In this document: piece after piece, positions 37,307 to 46,174 of the stretch
How positions within the stretch are numbered: the stretch's first letter is position 1
Layout of the letters: every line of letters begins with the position of its first letter
NCBI RefSeq assembly: GCF_900176375.1
Contig: NZ_FWYF01000001.1
Span: forward strand, 558,001 to 622,000
Direction of reading: 5' to 3'
DNA length: 64,000 nucleotides
Source: Reichenbachiella faecimaris
GTDB lineage: Bacteria; Bacteroidota; Bacteroidia; Cytophagales; Cyclobacteriaceae
Program-made: the position numbers and the translations under genes
The notes under the pieces: generated by a model
Database searches by the model: none
Seen by the model: only the letters and a program-made list of their open reading frames with translations
What the model was told of the DNA's origin: nothing

Positions 37307-38461
37307 CTATTGGGGTTTCCTATTTCTGATAACGACACTTAGTAAATAAGTCACTGCAAATCCGGAAATTCCTACTAAAGCTGAAAGTAGCACAGCCCCT
37401 ATAGCATATTGCATCACATGGCTATGGATGGTGGACAAATCCAATGACTCCCAGCTGGCAAAGTGAACTGGCTCTTTGAAGAAAAAACTGCCCATCTGAA
37501 AACTGAAATAGAGAATCAGAGGCAAAAAAGGTGGTATGCTTATATTAGAACTAAAGAGCACCAGGAGCCTATTGAGCCTTAGAATACTTGCTATAGCAAA
37601 CGCCACCAGCATCTGAAACCCCCAGATAGGAAAAACCCCAAAGAACAAGCCAAGGCCAACAGCTCCTGCCAATTTAACTGGCCTTTCGCTACCAGCTTCA
37701 AACTCATTTTTCACCTGCTTCCACAGATTGGACAGGGACAAATTCATAAACCACAGCCTTGGCAAATAGAAAAGTAATGCTGCCGTAAAAAGAAAGGTGT
37801 TGAGCACACTGATTCGTGCAAAATCTTTTAATGGTCTAAAATGACTTACTCTGTCTTGTTGATAAGCTACTGCTATTGGCTGTTCTACGAATTTCACATT
37901 GCGCCAAGCCAGTCTAACAATTACCTCTATTTCGAACTCGAAACGATGGGTAAACCATTTCATTCCAAGCATGGATTTTAATGGATAAGCGCGAAAACCA
38001 GTCTGGGTATCTGCCAGACGAATTCCCGTTTCTGCCCAAAACCAAAAATTAGAAAAACGATTCCCAAAACTACTCTTCTTAGGAATTCCTTCACCTTCCA
38101 TAGCCCGGGATCCCATCACAACTTTCCCCCTGTTTTCGGCAATCTTTCCTAAAACTGCTGGCAAATCACCTGGATTGTGCTGTCCATCTGAGTCAATGGT
38201 GATGGCGTACTCAAACCCTCTTCTAGTTGCCAGCTCGAATGCATTTCTAAGCGCCATTCCTTTCCCTTGATTGACTAGGTGAATGATGACGTCTAAATTG
38301 GCATATTGCCCAAGAATCTCTGCTGTATGATCTGTAGAACCATCATTTACTACAATGACCTCTGAGGTGTGGCTCAATAAGCTATCCAATACAGTTTTCA
38401 AAGTGGATGCATTGTTATAGGTAGGAACTACCACGCAATAATTCACTTCACTGCTGTCCAT
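37307..38461 (-). CDS. Glycosyltransferase family 2 fused to DUF2062, pigment locus
   Basis: The 384-residue protein has a GT2 domain (1-230) like dolichyl-phosphate mannosyltransferases (VVPTYNNASTL, VNDGSTDHT, TIDSDGQHNPGDL, DTQTGFRAYPL) and a C-terminal DUF2062 membrane domain (about 255-380). ATG at 38461 is chosen over a TTG at 38476 that would run into the dehydratase gene. It is the last gene of the aryl-polyene operon. GT2/acyltransferase genes are standard parts of such loci and are thought to add the polar head group to which the polyene is attached. Confidence 0.88.
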   Translation of the reverse strand: MDSSEVNYCVVVPTYNNASTLKTVLDSLLSHTSEVIVVNDGSTDHTAEILGQYANLDVIIHLVNQGKGMALRNAFELATRRGFEYAITIDSDGQHNPGDLPAVLGKIAENRGKVVMGSRAMEGEGIPKKSSFGNRFSNFWFWAETGIRLADTQTGFRAYPLKSMLGMKWFTHRFEFEIEVIVRLAWRNVKFVEQPIAVAYQQDRVSHFRPLKDFARISVLNTFLFTAALLFYLPRLWFMNLSLSNLWKQVKNEFEAGSERPVKLAGAVGLGLFFGVFPIWGFQMLVAFAIASILRLNRLLVLFSSNISIPPFLPLILYFSFQMGSFFFKEPVHFASWESLDLSTIHSHVMQYAIGAVLLSALVGISGFAVTYLLSVVIRNRKPQ

Positions 38462-38465
38462 TGCT

Positions 38466-38840
38466 TTAGTCTTCAATGAAAGTGGCCATTTCTTTGAAAT
38501 ACACTCCCTCTTCAGTATTCAACTCGCCTTGGGCAACTATTTTTTTATCAATGCTTTTGAAGGAAAGTGATAAATTCAACCGAGTGGTTTGACTGGGCTC
38601 AACCATTTTTAAAAATTTAAGACTTTTGGAACTCTTCATTCTCAATTTTTTACCAGTAGCCAGTTCCGTAGCGCGTCTAAATATTTCAACCATCGCTACG
38701 CCAGGCAAAATAGCCCTTTCAGGAAAATGTCCTTTAAATATGGCATGCTCTCGATTTATAATTACTTCAAAAGTATATCCAGACGCATTGCTGTTTGTCT
38801 CCTGTAGCTGCACCAATTGTTCGAAATTTTCTGTGGTCAT
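38466..38840 (-). CDS. 3-Hydroxyacyl-ACP dehydratase, catalytic-His subunit (ApeI-like)
   Basis: The 124-residue hotdog-fold protein carries FKGHFPERAILPGVAMVE, with the FabZ-type catalytic His at residue 38 and the Glu at 52. In aryl-polyene synthesis the dehydratase is a heterodimer, and this matches the subunit with an intact site. It should remove water from the 3-hydroxyacyl-ACP at each elongation so that every added unit becomes a double bond. It lies between the LolA-like and GT2 genes, three and four bases apart. Confidence 0.87.
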   Translation of the reverse strand: MTTENFEQLVQLQETNSNASGYTFEVIINREHAIFKGHFPERAILPGVAMVEIFRRATELATGKKLRMKSSKSLKFLKMVEPSQTTRLNLSLSFKSIDKKIVAQGELNTEEGVYFKEMATFIED

Positions 38841-38843
38841 GGT

Positions 38844-39461
38844 TTATTGAAAATTAGAATCGTCTACTAAAGTATTGATTTGATGGTTAAAAAACCGAAT
38901 GGTTCGGGTATCCCCGCCAGGTTCTAAGAAAACAATTTGCTGAAGCAATATTTTTTCTTGGTCAAAAGTAAGGTTAATCTTTTCGAATCTTCTTGAGAGC
39001 GCCTTTTTCAGCGGAATCATGGCCACTTGCCAAGTTGCATTTTCCTTTCTGAAGCTGCTCTCAAAATGATCGGAATTAAAAATAGAGCCATCCATGGTAC
39101 CTAGTATGAATCGCTTGAAACCTACCACCTGTATCCCACCAGCCGCTAATTCTTTCTTTTTATCACCTTCTATTTTGTAAGACTCATCTCCATTAATAAC
39201 CAGTGTATAAACTGAGGGATCTAGTTGCTCCCATTTCAATTTACCTGGATTTAGATAATAGAAATTTCCTGTAGACTTTTGTTCGCTAGCTAAAACAGAA
39301 AGTGACAGCGTCTGCTCAAATTGACTTGCAATAGACTCAATTTCAGTTTTGGTATTTTTTATTTGGTTGATAAATTCTGTTTGCGAAATATCTTGACCAT
39401 AAGATTCTCCAATACACAAACTGGCTAACCACAACACGACTAGTTTATAAATCACTTTCAT
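38844..39461 (-). CDS. LolA-like outer-membrane lipoprotein carrier of the pigment locus
   Basis: The 205-residue protein has a signal peptide (LVVLWLASLCIGESYGQ) and a LolA-like half-barrel domain; FYYLNPGKLKWEQLDPS is a typical motif. Homologues in aryl-polyene loci (ApeL type) are thought to carry the lipidic product through the periplasm, not lipoproteins. Start overlaps the deacetylase stop by four bases. Confidence 0.85.
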   Translation of the reverse strand: MKVIYKLVVLWLASLCIGESYGQDISQTEFINQIKNTKTEIESIASQFEQTLSLSVLASEQKSTGNFYYLNPGKLKWEQLDPSVYTLVINGDESYKIEGDKKKELAAGGIQVVGFKRFILGTMDGSIFNSDHFESSFRKENATWQVAMIPLKKALSRRFEKINLTFDQEKILLQQIVFLEPGGDTRTIRFFNHQINTLVDDSNFQ

Positions 39462-40219
39462 AAATTTTGATTATCATTTTCCCTCAATACATCAAATTCC
39501 AGACCTTGTGCTTTCACATGGGCAATGATACCAGGCAGGGCTTCAACTGTCTGAGCCAGCCGATCATGCATCAGCACCACACTACCAGAAGCAATTCTGC
39601 TGCACATTCTATTTTCCAATATGTTGGCATCATTCATAGCTGTATCAAAAGAGCGTACATTCCAGCCTATCATCTTTAACCCATTTTGCCTGACACAAGC
39701 TGAAACATTTGGATTGGTCACGCCAAAAGGAGGTCTAAACCAGTGAACAGGTTTTCCTGCAATTTCAGCCAATACTTTTTGTGCTGACATGATCTCATCG
39801 TTCACTTTTTGCTTTCCCATTAGGCCAAACCATTTCAGATGTTGATACGAATGTCCACCAATCTGATGGCCTTCATCAATCATACGTTTGACAATTTCAG
39901 GATATTGTTCTGCCTTATTCCCAATTAAGAAGAAGAAAGCAGATACTTCGTTTTCTTTAAGAATATCTAAAATTTGAGGTGTATGCTCAGTATCAGGCCC
40001 ATCATCAAAAGTAAGCATCACCTTCTCCCCGGGCATTTCACAAATGGCATCCAAGAAAAAACCTGTCCTGATATTCATTGAGAAATAGAACATCAAACTT
40101 GCATAAAAAATCACTACTACTCCAATGATCCACCATGACACAAAGGCCAAATAGACCAACACCACGCTCCCCAGAAGAATCGCAAAAAAGAACAGTCGTG
40201 TGATTTGATACTTAGTCAT
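39458..40219 (-). CDS. Membrane-anchored NodB-type deacetylase of the pigment locus
   Basis: The 253-residue protein has two N-terminal membrane helices (about 8-55) and a NodB domain with LTFDDGPDTEH, GGHSYQH, RPPFGVT, WNVRSFDT and LMHDR. All catalytic residues are present. It may deacetylate a sugar carrier to which the polyene is linked, a role inferred from its place between LolA-like and ketosynthase genes. It overlaps the upstream gene by eight bases. Confidence 0.86.
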   Translation of the reverse strand: MTKYQITRLFFFAILLGSVVLVYLAFVSWWIIGVVVIFYASLMFYFSMNIRTGFFLDAICEMPGEKVMLTFDDGPDTEHTPQILDILKENEVSAFFFLIGNKAEQYPEIVKRMIDEGHQIGGHSYQHLKWFGLMGKQKVNDEIMSAQKVLAEIAGKPVHWFRPPFGVTNPNVSACVRQNGLKMIGWNVRSFDTAMNDANILENRMCSRIASGSVVLMHDRLAQTVEALPGIIAHVKAQGLEFDVLRENDNQNL

Positions 40220-41129
40220 GCTGAAGTAGGGTTATGCCCGTTTTAGATTCCTCTACTCTATTGATGACCAGCGCCCATTTCTTATCATTATGACGCAAAT
40301 AGTCCTGCGCCAAATGCATACCAAAAGCTGAACTACTCAGATAACGCCCACAAAATTTTGTGTACTCAAAAGTAGGACAAGGCAAATCCACACCTAACGT
40401 ATGAGTCCAATTGTGACCTACAAAAACTTGATCTATAGCAGTCCAAGTCATTTTTTTTCTTTCGAGCATCTCATTCAGAGGTTCCTGCCAATCTCCAGTA
40501 CAAACCATTACATCCTCCACTTTAACAGCACCAGGAACTGAGTTCAATACAAAAAATGAAGCTCCTTCAGTAATTGAATTAAGAAAGCCCAAATCAAACT
40601 TTCCAACCCATTCATCCAGCAAATCTATCTTTTCATCTACTGCTCCCACCAGTACATTTTTTTGCCCTTCTTCCAGACACAAAAGCGCATCCTTCATAGC
40701 ATATTCGAAAGACAATCCACCTTGCGCATAGGTCATATTATAGGCGTGATTTTTTTTCATTAAGGCGATTTGGCCAGATATGGCATTGTGACCCGATTGA
40801 ATGAATGCTGTGGGTGAAAGCATTTGATCTGGCTTTGCATTGGCTATGTGCCCAAGAAACTTTTCTGTATCACTGAGGCAACCTAATCCTGTACCTACTA
40901 TAATGGCGTCAAATTCAGTTTGATACTGAGTCAAACAATCTTCCATACACGCCAAAGCCATTTTATTAATTTTTGGTGTTCGACGCAGTAAACCAGTAGG
41001 GATGTAGTCTTTGTAAATGGGTTGAATCAATTCGTTTGATCCTTTATGTTTTTTTAAAAAACCTTCGGCAAAGTCCTTTTTTCCAAAAGTATCTAGAGTA
41101 GTGATAGAACTGGCTGCTTGGATATACAT
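40212..41129 (-). CDS. Chain-length-factor-like ketosynthase subunit (active Cys replaced by Gln)
   Basis: The 305-residue protein is a shortened thiolase-fold ketosynthase. At the position of the catalytic Cys the sequence reads MTYAQGG, with Gln136. The usual HGTxT and GHTxG His motifs are replaced (FVGHNWTH only). Gln at this position is typical of KS-beta/chain-length factors of type II polyketide synthases. It should pair with the intact ketosynthase encoded next to it (five-base gap), as ApeC pairs with ApeO. It sets chain length and may not condense by itself. Confidence 0.85.
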   Translation of the reverse strand: MYIQAASSITTLDTFGKKDFAEGFLKKHKGSNELIQPIYKDYIPTGLLRRTPKINKMALACMEDCLTQYQTEFDAIIVGTGLGCLSDTEKFLGHIANAKPDQMLSPTAFIQSGHNAISGQIALMKKNHAYNMTYAQGGLSFEYAMKDALLCLEEGQKNVLVGAVDEKIDLLDEWVGKFDLGFLNSITEGASFFVLNSVPGAVKVEDVMVCTGDWQEPLNEMLERKKMTWTAIDQVFVGHNWTHTLGVDLPCPTFEYTKFCGRYLSSSAFGMHLAQDYLRHNDKKWALVINRVEESKTGITLLQHD

Positions 41130-41134
41130 GGAGA

Positions 41135-42301
41135 TCAGGCTTTAGAAAAAATAAGTGATGTGCTATTACCCCCAAACCCAAAAGAATTGGACATGACATG
41201 ATTGATAGACTTTTTGATCAATTTTTGAATGGGTCTATTCTTAGCATTTTCCATTGGTGTTGTACAATTTTCATTGGCCCAAGCCAATTGCTGTTGCAGA
41301 CTCATAATGGAATATATAGCTTCTATACCTCCTGACGCACCCAGTGTATGTCCTGTCAGACTTTTCAGGGAACTGAAATCTATCTGGTCGAACACTGCAT
41401 CAATGGCCGCAGATTCAGATTGATCATTATTGTTGGTAGCAGTGCCATGAGCATTTAGGTAGTCTATCTCTTCTGCTGCTAATTGCGCACAAGTCAATGC
41501 TTTTTGCATCGCCAGATTAGCGCCAATACCCTCGGCTGAAGTTCCAGTTTGGTGGTAAGCATCATTGGCATTGGCCCAACCTGTCAATTCGGCCACAGCC
41601 TTTTTGCCAGACTGCTTTTGCGCTGTTTCACTTTCCAACAATAAATAGCCAGCACCTTCGCCCAAATTCAAACCCTGACGGTTTTGATCAAATGGCTTGC
41701 ACCTGTCAGGATCATAAATCATCAAAGACTTAAACCCATTGATCGTAAACAAGGTCAAGGCATCACAGCCTCCCACCAGCACACGATCCAACGTCCCAGC
41801 TTTGATCAACCGAGCACCTAACATGATGCTACTGGCTGCAGATGAGCAAGCTGTCGAAATGGTATTGACATAATCAAATGTCCCCAATTCCTTGGCAATC
41901 AAGTTTGTTACTGAACCCAAGTCATGCGTGGCAATAGCTTTCCAGCCATCCGTCTTTTGCTCTTCAATACCTTTGGAAAAATACTGCTCTGATAGGTCCA
42001 TTCCTCCAGTAGTTGTGCCGTTTATGAAGCCTGTTTTGAGCAACACCCTTTCACTACCAGCATACGCTTGCTTAGCAGCAGCCAGCCCTAGCATGGCCGT
42101 TCTTGGCCATTGACCTGACAATTTCAATTGATGTCTTAATTCTTCAGTGGATTGCTCGACCCGTCCAAGGCAAATCCCTTTGATTTGATCAAAATCACAG
42201 GAAGCAATGCCCGTCTTGCTACTTTGTAGAGAGGCCAAGTTTTCTTCTAGACCAAAACCAGCAGCCGAAACCACTCCCATTCCTGTGACAAATATTTTCA
42301 T
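41135..42301 (-). CDS. Beta-ketoacyl-ACP synthase (KS-alpha, ApeO-like)
   Basis: The 388-residue protein has a full ketosynthase triad: Cys152 in STACSSAAS, His in NAHGTATNNND and His in LTGHTLGASGG. It should perform the repeated condensations with malonyl-ACP, in a heterodimer with the downstream Gln-type subunit. Its start shares one base with the stop of the ACP gene upstream (TAATG). Confidence 0.92.
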   Translation of the reverse strand: MKIFVTGMGVVSAAGFGLEENLASLQSSKTGIASCDFDQIKGICLGRVEQSTEELRHQLKLSGQWPRTAMLGLAAAKQAYAGSERVLLKTGFINGTTTGGMDLSEQYFSKGIEEQKTDGWKAIATHDLGSVTNLIAKELGTFDYVNTISTACSSAASSIMLGARLIKAGTLDRVLVGGCDALTLFTINGFKSLMIYDPDRCKPFDQNRQGLNLGEGAGYLLLESETAQKQSGKKAVAELTGWANANDAYHQTGTSAEGIGANLAMQKALTCAQLAAEEIDYLNAHGTATNNNDQSESAAIDAVFDQIDFSSLKSLTGHTLGASGGIEAIYSIMSLQQQLAWANENCTTPMENAKNRPIQKLIKKSINHVMSNSFGFGGNSTSLIFSKA

Positions 42302-42552
42302 TAAGACTGGTGCTTGGCTATATAACTCGCCAAAGTATCTACTGACTGAAATATCTCCTTCCCTTCTTCTGGGTTAGCTACATTGATACCATAATGCGTA
42401 TCAAGCAAAACGATAATCTCCAAGGCGTCTATTGAATCTAACCCCAAACCCGCTCCAAAAAGAGCGGCATCATCTGCAATATCTTCAGGTGTCAATTCTT
42501 CCAGATTGAGCTGTTCGATCAGCTTCACCTTTAGTTCTTCTTTTAATGTCAT
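42301..42552 (-). CDS. Acyl carrier protein of the pigment locus (first)
   Basis: The 83-residue acidic protein has the phosphopantetheine site GLGLDSIDALE with Ser40. It holds the growing chain. DSI in place of the common DSL is a minor variation. It directly precedes the KS-alpha gene and is one of two ACPs here; aryl-polyene systems also use two. Confidence 0.93.
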   Translation of the reverse strand: MTLKEELKVKLIEQLNLEELTPEDIADDAALFGAGLGLDSIDALEIIVLLDTHYGINVANPEEGKEIFQSVDTLASYIAKHQS

Positions 42553-42562
42553 ATCTAAATTT

Positions 42563-43123
42563 TCAATTTCCTCCTTGGATCATATACAAGCGCAATTCAA
42601 AGTGCTGACCCAACACTTCTGCCCATCCGCCAATGACTACTTTGGCCTTTTTAGATTGCAATAGTGTTTCACTCGACTCTATCCATTCTTTCAGATTAAA
42701 TTGTTCTTTCAAAAAAAACAAATTTTCTCCATACCAGCGATTGCGAATGGCAATTTCGCCCAACAATATATTTGGTAAGGTATAGACGAAGGCGGCTGGA
42801 CTCGCTTTTTGATGGTCTATATTGGCTTGATGCTTTTGATCTGTATCCAAACTGGAATAGCTATTCTGAAATACCAGTGCGATATCATCATCTTCATATC
42901 TATCAAGATTCACCTCCTTTTTCAAAAATTCTGTGCCTAAAAATGCGAGCTTGCACAAATGATCCATCTTGTGAAACTTCGCATAATCCACCTCAAGGTA
43001 TTGATACAATGCTGTCAGCCATTGATGTAAGTCAGTCACTGCAGGACAATCATCACTCGTCTTCCCATTGAGGCTGACGCCTTCCATGTCAATGACTAAT
43101 TGATATGTGATTTCCGAATTCAT
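42563..43123 (-). CDS. Truncated ketosynthase-like protein without catalytic residues
   Basis: ATG at 43123 overlaps the upstream stop (ATGA), giving 186 residues; the longer frame is not needed. The SPAAFVYTLPNILLGEIAI stretch resembles the SP-x-F-x-x-x-x-N-x-x-x-G region of ketosynthases (Ketoacyl-synt_2 type), but there is no Cys or His motif after it. It is probably a structural or gating partner for one of the ketosynthases. Similar short proteins occur in flexirubin-type loci. Function is unproven. Confidence 0.7.
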   Translation of the reverse strand: MNSEITYQLVIDMEGVSLNGKTSDDCPAVTDLHQWLTALYQYLEVDYAKFHKMDHLCKLAFLGTEFLKKEVNLDRYEDDDIALVFQNSYSSLDTDQKHQANIDHQKASPAAFVYTLPNILLGEIAIRNRWYGENLFFLKEQFNLKEWIESSETLLQSKKAKVVIGGWAEVLGQHFELRLYMIQGGN

Positions 43124-44208
43124 TTCAATTTTTTGATGATGACGGCTGCGTTGCAACCACCAAACCCAGAGGCTGTTTTCAGCACTGTATTGATATCCTT
43201 ACGCTGATTTTCTTCAATCATATTCAACTGCTGGCTTGTACCTTCTTTTTCAAATCCTAAACTTTTGATTAGCAAGCCATGCTCAATACACTTCATACTC
43301 AGAATGAGCTCTAAAACTCCTGCTGCCCCCAAGGTATGACCAAAATATCCCTTGAAGCTATTGATAGGTGCTTTCAAAACTGCTCGATCAAAGGCAATAG
43401 ATTCCATGTCGTCATTGTATCTAGTTGCCGTACCATGTGCGCTAATAAAATCAACTTCGTTAGCCTGTGTGCCAATAAGTTTGAGTGTCCTTGAAATAGC
43501 CCGGAACAATCCCTCACCATCGCGCGAGGGGCCTGAGATATGGTTGGCATCATTAGCAGACGCACCTCCACAAAATATGTGTGGACTACTTTTGAAGTCC
43601 TTTTGATCTTTGGACAAGGCCACAGAAGCCACACATTCCCCTAATGAAAGTCCTTTGCGTGACGCATCAAAAGGTTTACATGGCTCGTCACTCAATGCAA
43701 AAAAAGATTCAAAACCTCGATAAGTGAAGTTGGTTAATAAATCCGCACCCACTACGATCACACGGTCATACTTTCCATAAGCAATGAGGTCGTGCGCATA
43801 TATGCAAGCCAAGACACCAGAGACACAAGCGTTGCTGACAATTTTCTGATCTGCCTTCCAAGCCAAATGTCCCATGACTCTTCTTAGTAAAAAACCAGGT
43901 TTGGCTTTTTCTACATTGCCTGATTCCAAATGTTCAATATCTCCTTTAGTGGTACTGAGTACAACTAAATTTCGACCTTCATTTACGTCAAAATTGGATT
44001 CGGATGATGTCCTTTTTAAGCATTCAACTAATAGTGATTCTAGCTTAGTCAGCCCATCCAGCTGACTGAATGATGTAATTTCTCCAATGGGAGTTGAGAA
44101 ATTGGAGGATTTCTTTAATGCGGATTTTCCCTCCAATACATTTTCAAAATTGGCCTGAGCCGTGTTGCCCAAAGGTGAAATGATATTTTCTGCACCAATA
44201 TAGATCAA
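43120..44208 (-). CDS. Beta-ketoacyl-ACP synthase (second catalytic)
   Basis: The 362-residue protein has Cys128 in SNACVSG, His in SAHGTATRYND and His in GYFGHTLGAAG, so it should be active. VSG after the Cys is unlike the SSG of the KS-alpha, suggesting a distinct substrate, perhaps the starter. The start is TTG at 44208 in a TTGA overlap with the thioesterase stop. Confidence 0.9.
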   Translation of the reverse strand: MIYIGAENIISPLGNTAQANFENVLEGKSALKKSSNFSTPIGEITSFSQLDGLTKLESLLVECLKRTSSESNFDVNEGRNLVVLSTTKGDIEHLESGNVEKAKPGFLLRRVMGHLAWKADQKIVSNACVSGVLACIYAHDLIAYGKYDRVIVVGADLLTNFTYRGFESFFALSDEPCKPFDASRKGLSLGECVASVALSKDQKDFKSSPHIFCGGASANDANHISGPSRDGEGLFRAISRTLKLIGTQANEVDFISAHGTATRYNDDMESIAFDRAVLKAPINSFKGYFGHTLGAAGVLELILSMKCIEHGLLIKSLGFEKEGTSQQLNMIEENQRKDINTVLKTASGFGGCNAAVIIKKLK

Positions 44209-44636
44209 AGCGTCTTCCAGGGGAGTTTAGATTTCCAATCCATATAAAACTCAGGATAGGTCAATTCCAATGACCTCGATTTGTCATCCAAAAAGACCTG
44301 CTCAGTACGTCCCTTACAGCTAATTTGATTGGTTGAATTATTCCAAATTTCATATTCATGAATGATCTTGGCGGCCTTTGAGTCAATCAATCTACAGATA
44401 ACTTTCACTTCCTGCCCAAACGTAATCGGAGATAAATACTTCACATCTACATGGACAATAGGCGCTACATAGCCTGCCTCGGCAATATTGAGATATGACA
44501 GCCCAAACTGATCACCTAATCTTTCCCTTCCATCTTCAAAATACTTGAGATAATTGCCATGCCATACCACACCCATGGCGTCTGACTCGGAGAATCGAAC
44601 CCTCACTAACGTACTGTCTTCTATATATTTTGTCAT
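44205..44636 (-). CDS. Hotdog-fold thioesterase (4-hydroxybenzoyl-CoA thioesterase type)
   Basis: The 143-residue protein has the 4HBT motif SESDAMGVVWHGNYLKYFED, with the active-site Asp and following His-Gly-Asn-Tyr. It would release or edit acyl-ACP/CoA intermediates (ApeK-like role). It overlaps the preceding dehydratase gene by four bases. Confidence 0.9.
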   Translation of the reverse strand: MTKYIEDSTLVRVRFSESDAMGVVWHGNYLKYFEDGRERLGDQFGLSYLNIAEAGYVAPIVHVDVKYLSPITFGQEVKVICRLIDSKAAKIIHEYEIWNNSTNQISCKGRTEQVFLDDKSRSLELTYPEFYMDWKSKLPWKTL

Positions 44637-45052
44637 TGGGCAGTGTCTAATATGATTTTCATTTCACACTGTGCCAGTACCTTCCCTTTGTACAAGCAAG
44701 TACCATTCACAATGGTCACATTGAGCACTTCCCTGGTCACCTCCACTTGTGTGATGATCGTCTGACCCACAGTTGCATATTCAGCTATCTCCACCTTGCT
44801 TATCGCTCCAATAAAACCGAGCGGAACTGGCACATTTTTCTCCAGGCACTCAAAGCCTACTTTGGCCGCAGCAGTTTGTGCGATATTCTCTAGCATGCCT
44901 GACTCAGACAATCTCTGACCAGAAAGGAACTGATTATCAGCTTTTACCTCAAATGAAGTCTCAATATTTTTTCCCTCACAGCTTTTGATCTGATCAATCA
45001 TCACCATAGGCGGGCGCTGAGGAATGTAGTCAGTTATTGGTCTCTTATTCAT
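44633..45052 (-). CDS. 3-Hydroxyacyl-ACP dehydratase, partner subunit (ApeP-like)
   Basis: The 139-residue hotdog-fold protein resembles FabZ but has FLSGQRLSESG where the catalytic GHFP motif should be, so the His is missing; Glu55 in MLENIAQTA is kept. It probably forms a heterodimer with the His-containing subunit encoded at 38466, as ApeP does with ApeI. It overlaps its neighbours by eight and four bases. Confidence 0.84.
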   Translation of the reverse strand: MNKRPITDYIPQRPPMVMIDQIKSCEGKNIETSFEVKADNQFLSGQRLSESGMLENIAQTAAAKVGFECLEKNVPVPLGFIGAISKVEIAEYATVGQTIITQVEVTREVLNVTIVNGTCLYKGKVLAQCEMKIILDTAQ

Positions 45053-45926
45053 GACTGGAATCTGCTTTTTGAAAAAAATCGTGGTAGTTAAACCACTGTT
45101 CTGGATTTTGTCTCACCTTTTCTTCTAGCACACTGGCAAAAGAAGCCGCTAGTTGAGGCACTGATAGATTTGGCAAGGTCGGCACTGTAGAGGTAAAATG
45201 ATAATGTCTGGCTGATGTTTTGACGGTAAACACAAAAGCATAGGGTACATTAAGTTTAGAAATCAATTTGAATGGCCCTAGAGGAAAACGAGCCCTACTT
45301 CCTAAAAAATCAAGTTCAATGGTTTGATCAGCATCTACAAATCGATCGCCATGTATGCAGATGAGTTCTCCATTTTTAGTGGCTTGATGGATTTTAAATA
45401 GATGTGACATATCTTCCTTTTGTGCAATCACATGAAATCTATCTCCACCCAACTGATCCAGATAAGCCTTTATTTGCTTGTGCTCATTGTCATGCATCAC
45501 CACATTCACTCGCGTGTTGCTATCCTTTAGGATTTGTCCAGCAATATCCCAATTTCCAAAATGTGCAGAAACTAATACGCCTCCAGTTTTATCTTTAGCC
45601 AGTGATTTAAGTCGCTGTTCCCCTTCATTTGAAAATGTAAATTCATGTTGAAGTCCCATAGAAAAGGCAATCTTGTCCAAGATACTTTGGGCCAGAAGAT
45701 AGAAGTTTTTTTTAACCAATGAATTGGCCTTGGCTAAATCAAATCCCATATATCGCATGTAGAACTCGCGAAGAGTGGCTTTGTTTTTAGTAGCAAAAAA
45801 GAAATAATAAAAGGAAACTATTCTTAGAAAAAAGTAGGAAACGGTTAGGCCTAGGTTGTTGACCATCAAAACAAAGATTCGATAGCCAAGCAGCGTACCT
45901 TTTGTCTTTCCGTCCCAGGTTGCCAT
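45045..45926 (-). CDS. LpxL/HtrB-family acyltransferase of the pigment locus
   Basis: The 293-residue membrane-associated protein belongs to the lipid A acyltransferase family: one N-terminal membrane helix, the catalytic SAHFGNWDIAG (His-x4-Asp) and HGDRFVDADQ. In this setting it should attach the finished polyene (from ACP) to a lipid or sugar carrier, not to lipid A. It shares one base with the ACP gene stop/start and overlaps the dehydratase gene. Confidence 0.87.
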   Translation of the reverse strand: MATWDGKTKGTLLGYRIFVLMVNNLGLTVSYFFLRIVSFYYFFFATKNKATLREFYMRYMGFDLAKANSLVKKNFYLLAQSILDKIAFSMGLQHEFTFSNEGEQRLKSLAKDKTGGVLVSAHFGNWDIAGQILKDSNTRVNVVMHDNEHKQIKAYLDQLGGDRFHVIAQKEDMSHLFKIHQATKNGELICIHGDRFVDADQTIELDFLGSRARFPLGPFKLISKLNVPYAFVFTVKTSARHYHFTSTVPTLPNLSVPQLAASFASVLEEKVRQNPEQWFNYHDFFQKADSSHE

Positions 45927-46174
45927 TAAACGGCGACTGCCTTGTTACAAATCAGATTATAAAAATCGTCTAAAGTGGTAATACCAACAAAATCCTCTCC
46001 TGTTACCTTAAATCCAAAGTTGTCCTCGATTACCACCACCAAATCTACATAGTCCAAACTATCTAAATCCAAAGCTTCCTTGAGCACGGCTTCAGGCTTC
46101 AAAACCACAGGGTCAATTTCGAACTCCTCCACAAGGAAACCATTGACTTTCTCTACTACCTCCTCCTTATTCAT
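45926..46174 (-). CDS. Acyl carrier protein of the pigment locus (second)
   Basis: The 82-residue acidic protein has the attachment site LDLDSLDYVDL with Ser39. It overlaps the upstream ketosynthase gene by eight bases. With the ACP at 42301 it supplies the second carrier typical of aryl-polyene systems; it may load the starter unit. Confidence 0.93.
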   Translation of the reverse strand: MNKEEVVEKVNGFLVEEFEIDPVVLKPEAVLKEALDLDSLDYVDLVVVIEDNFGFKVTGEDFVGITTLDDFYNLICNKAVAV

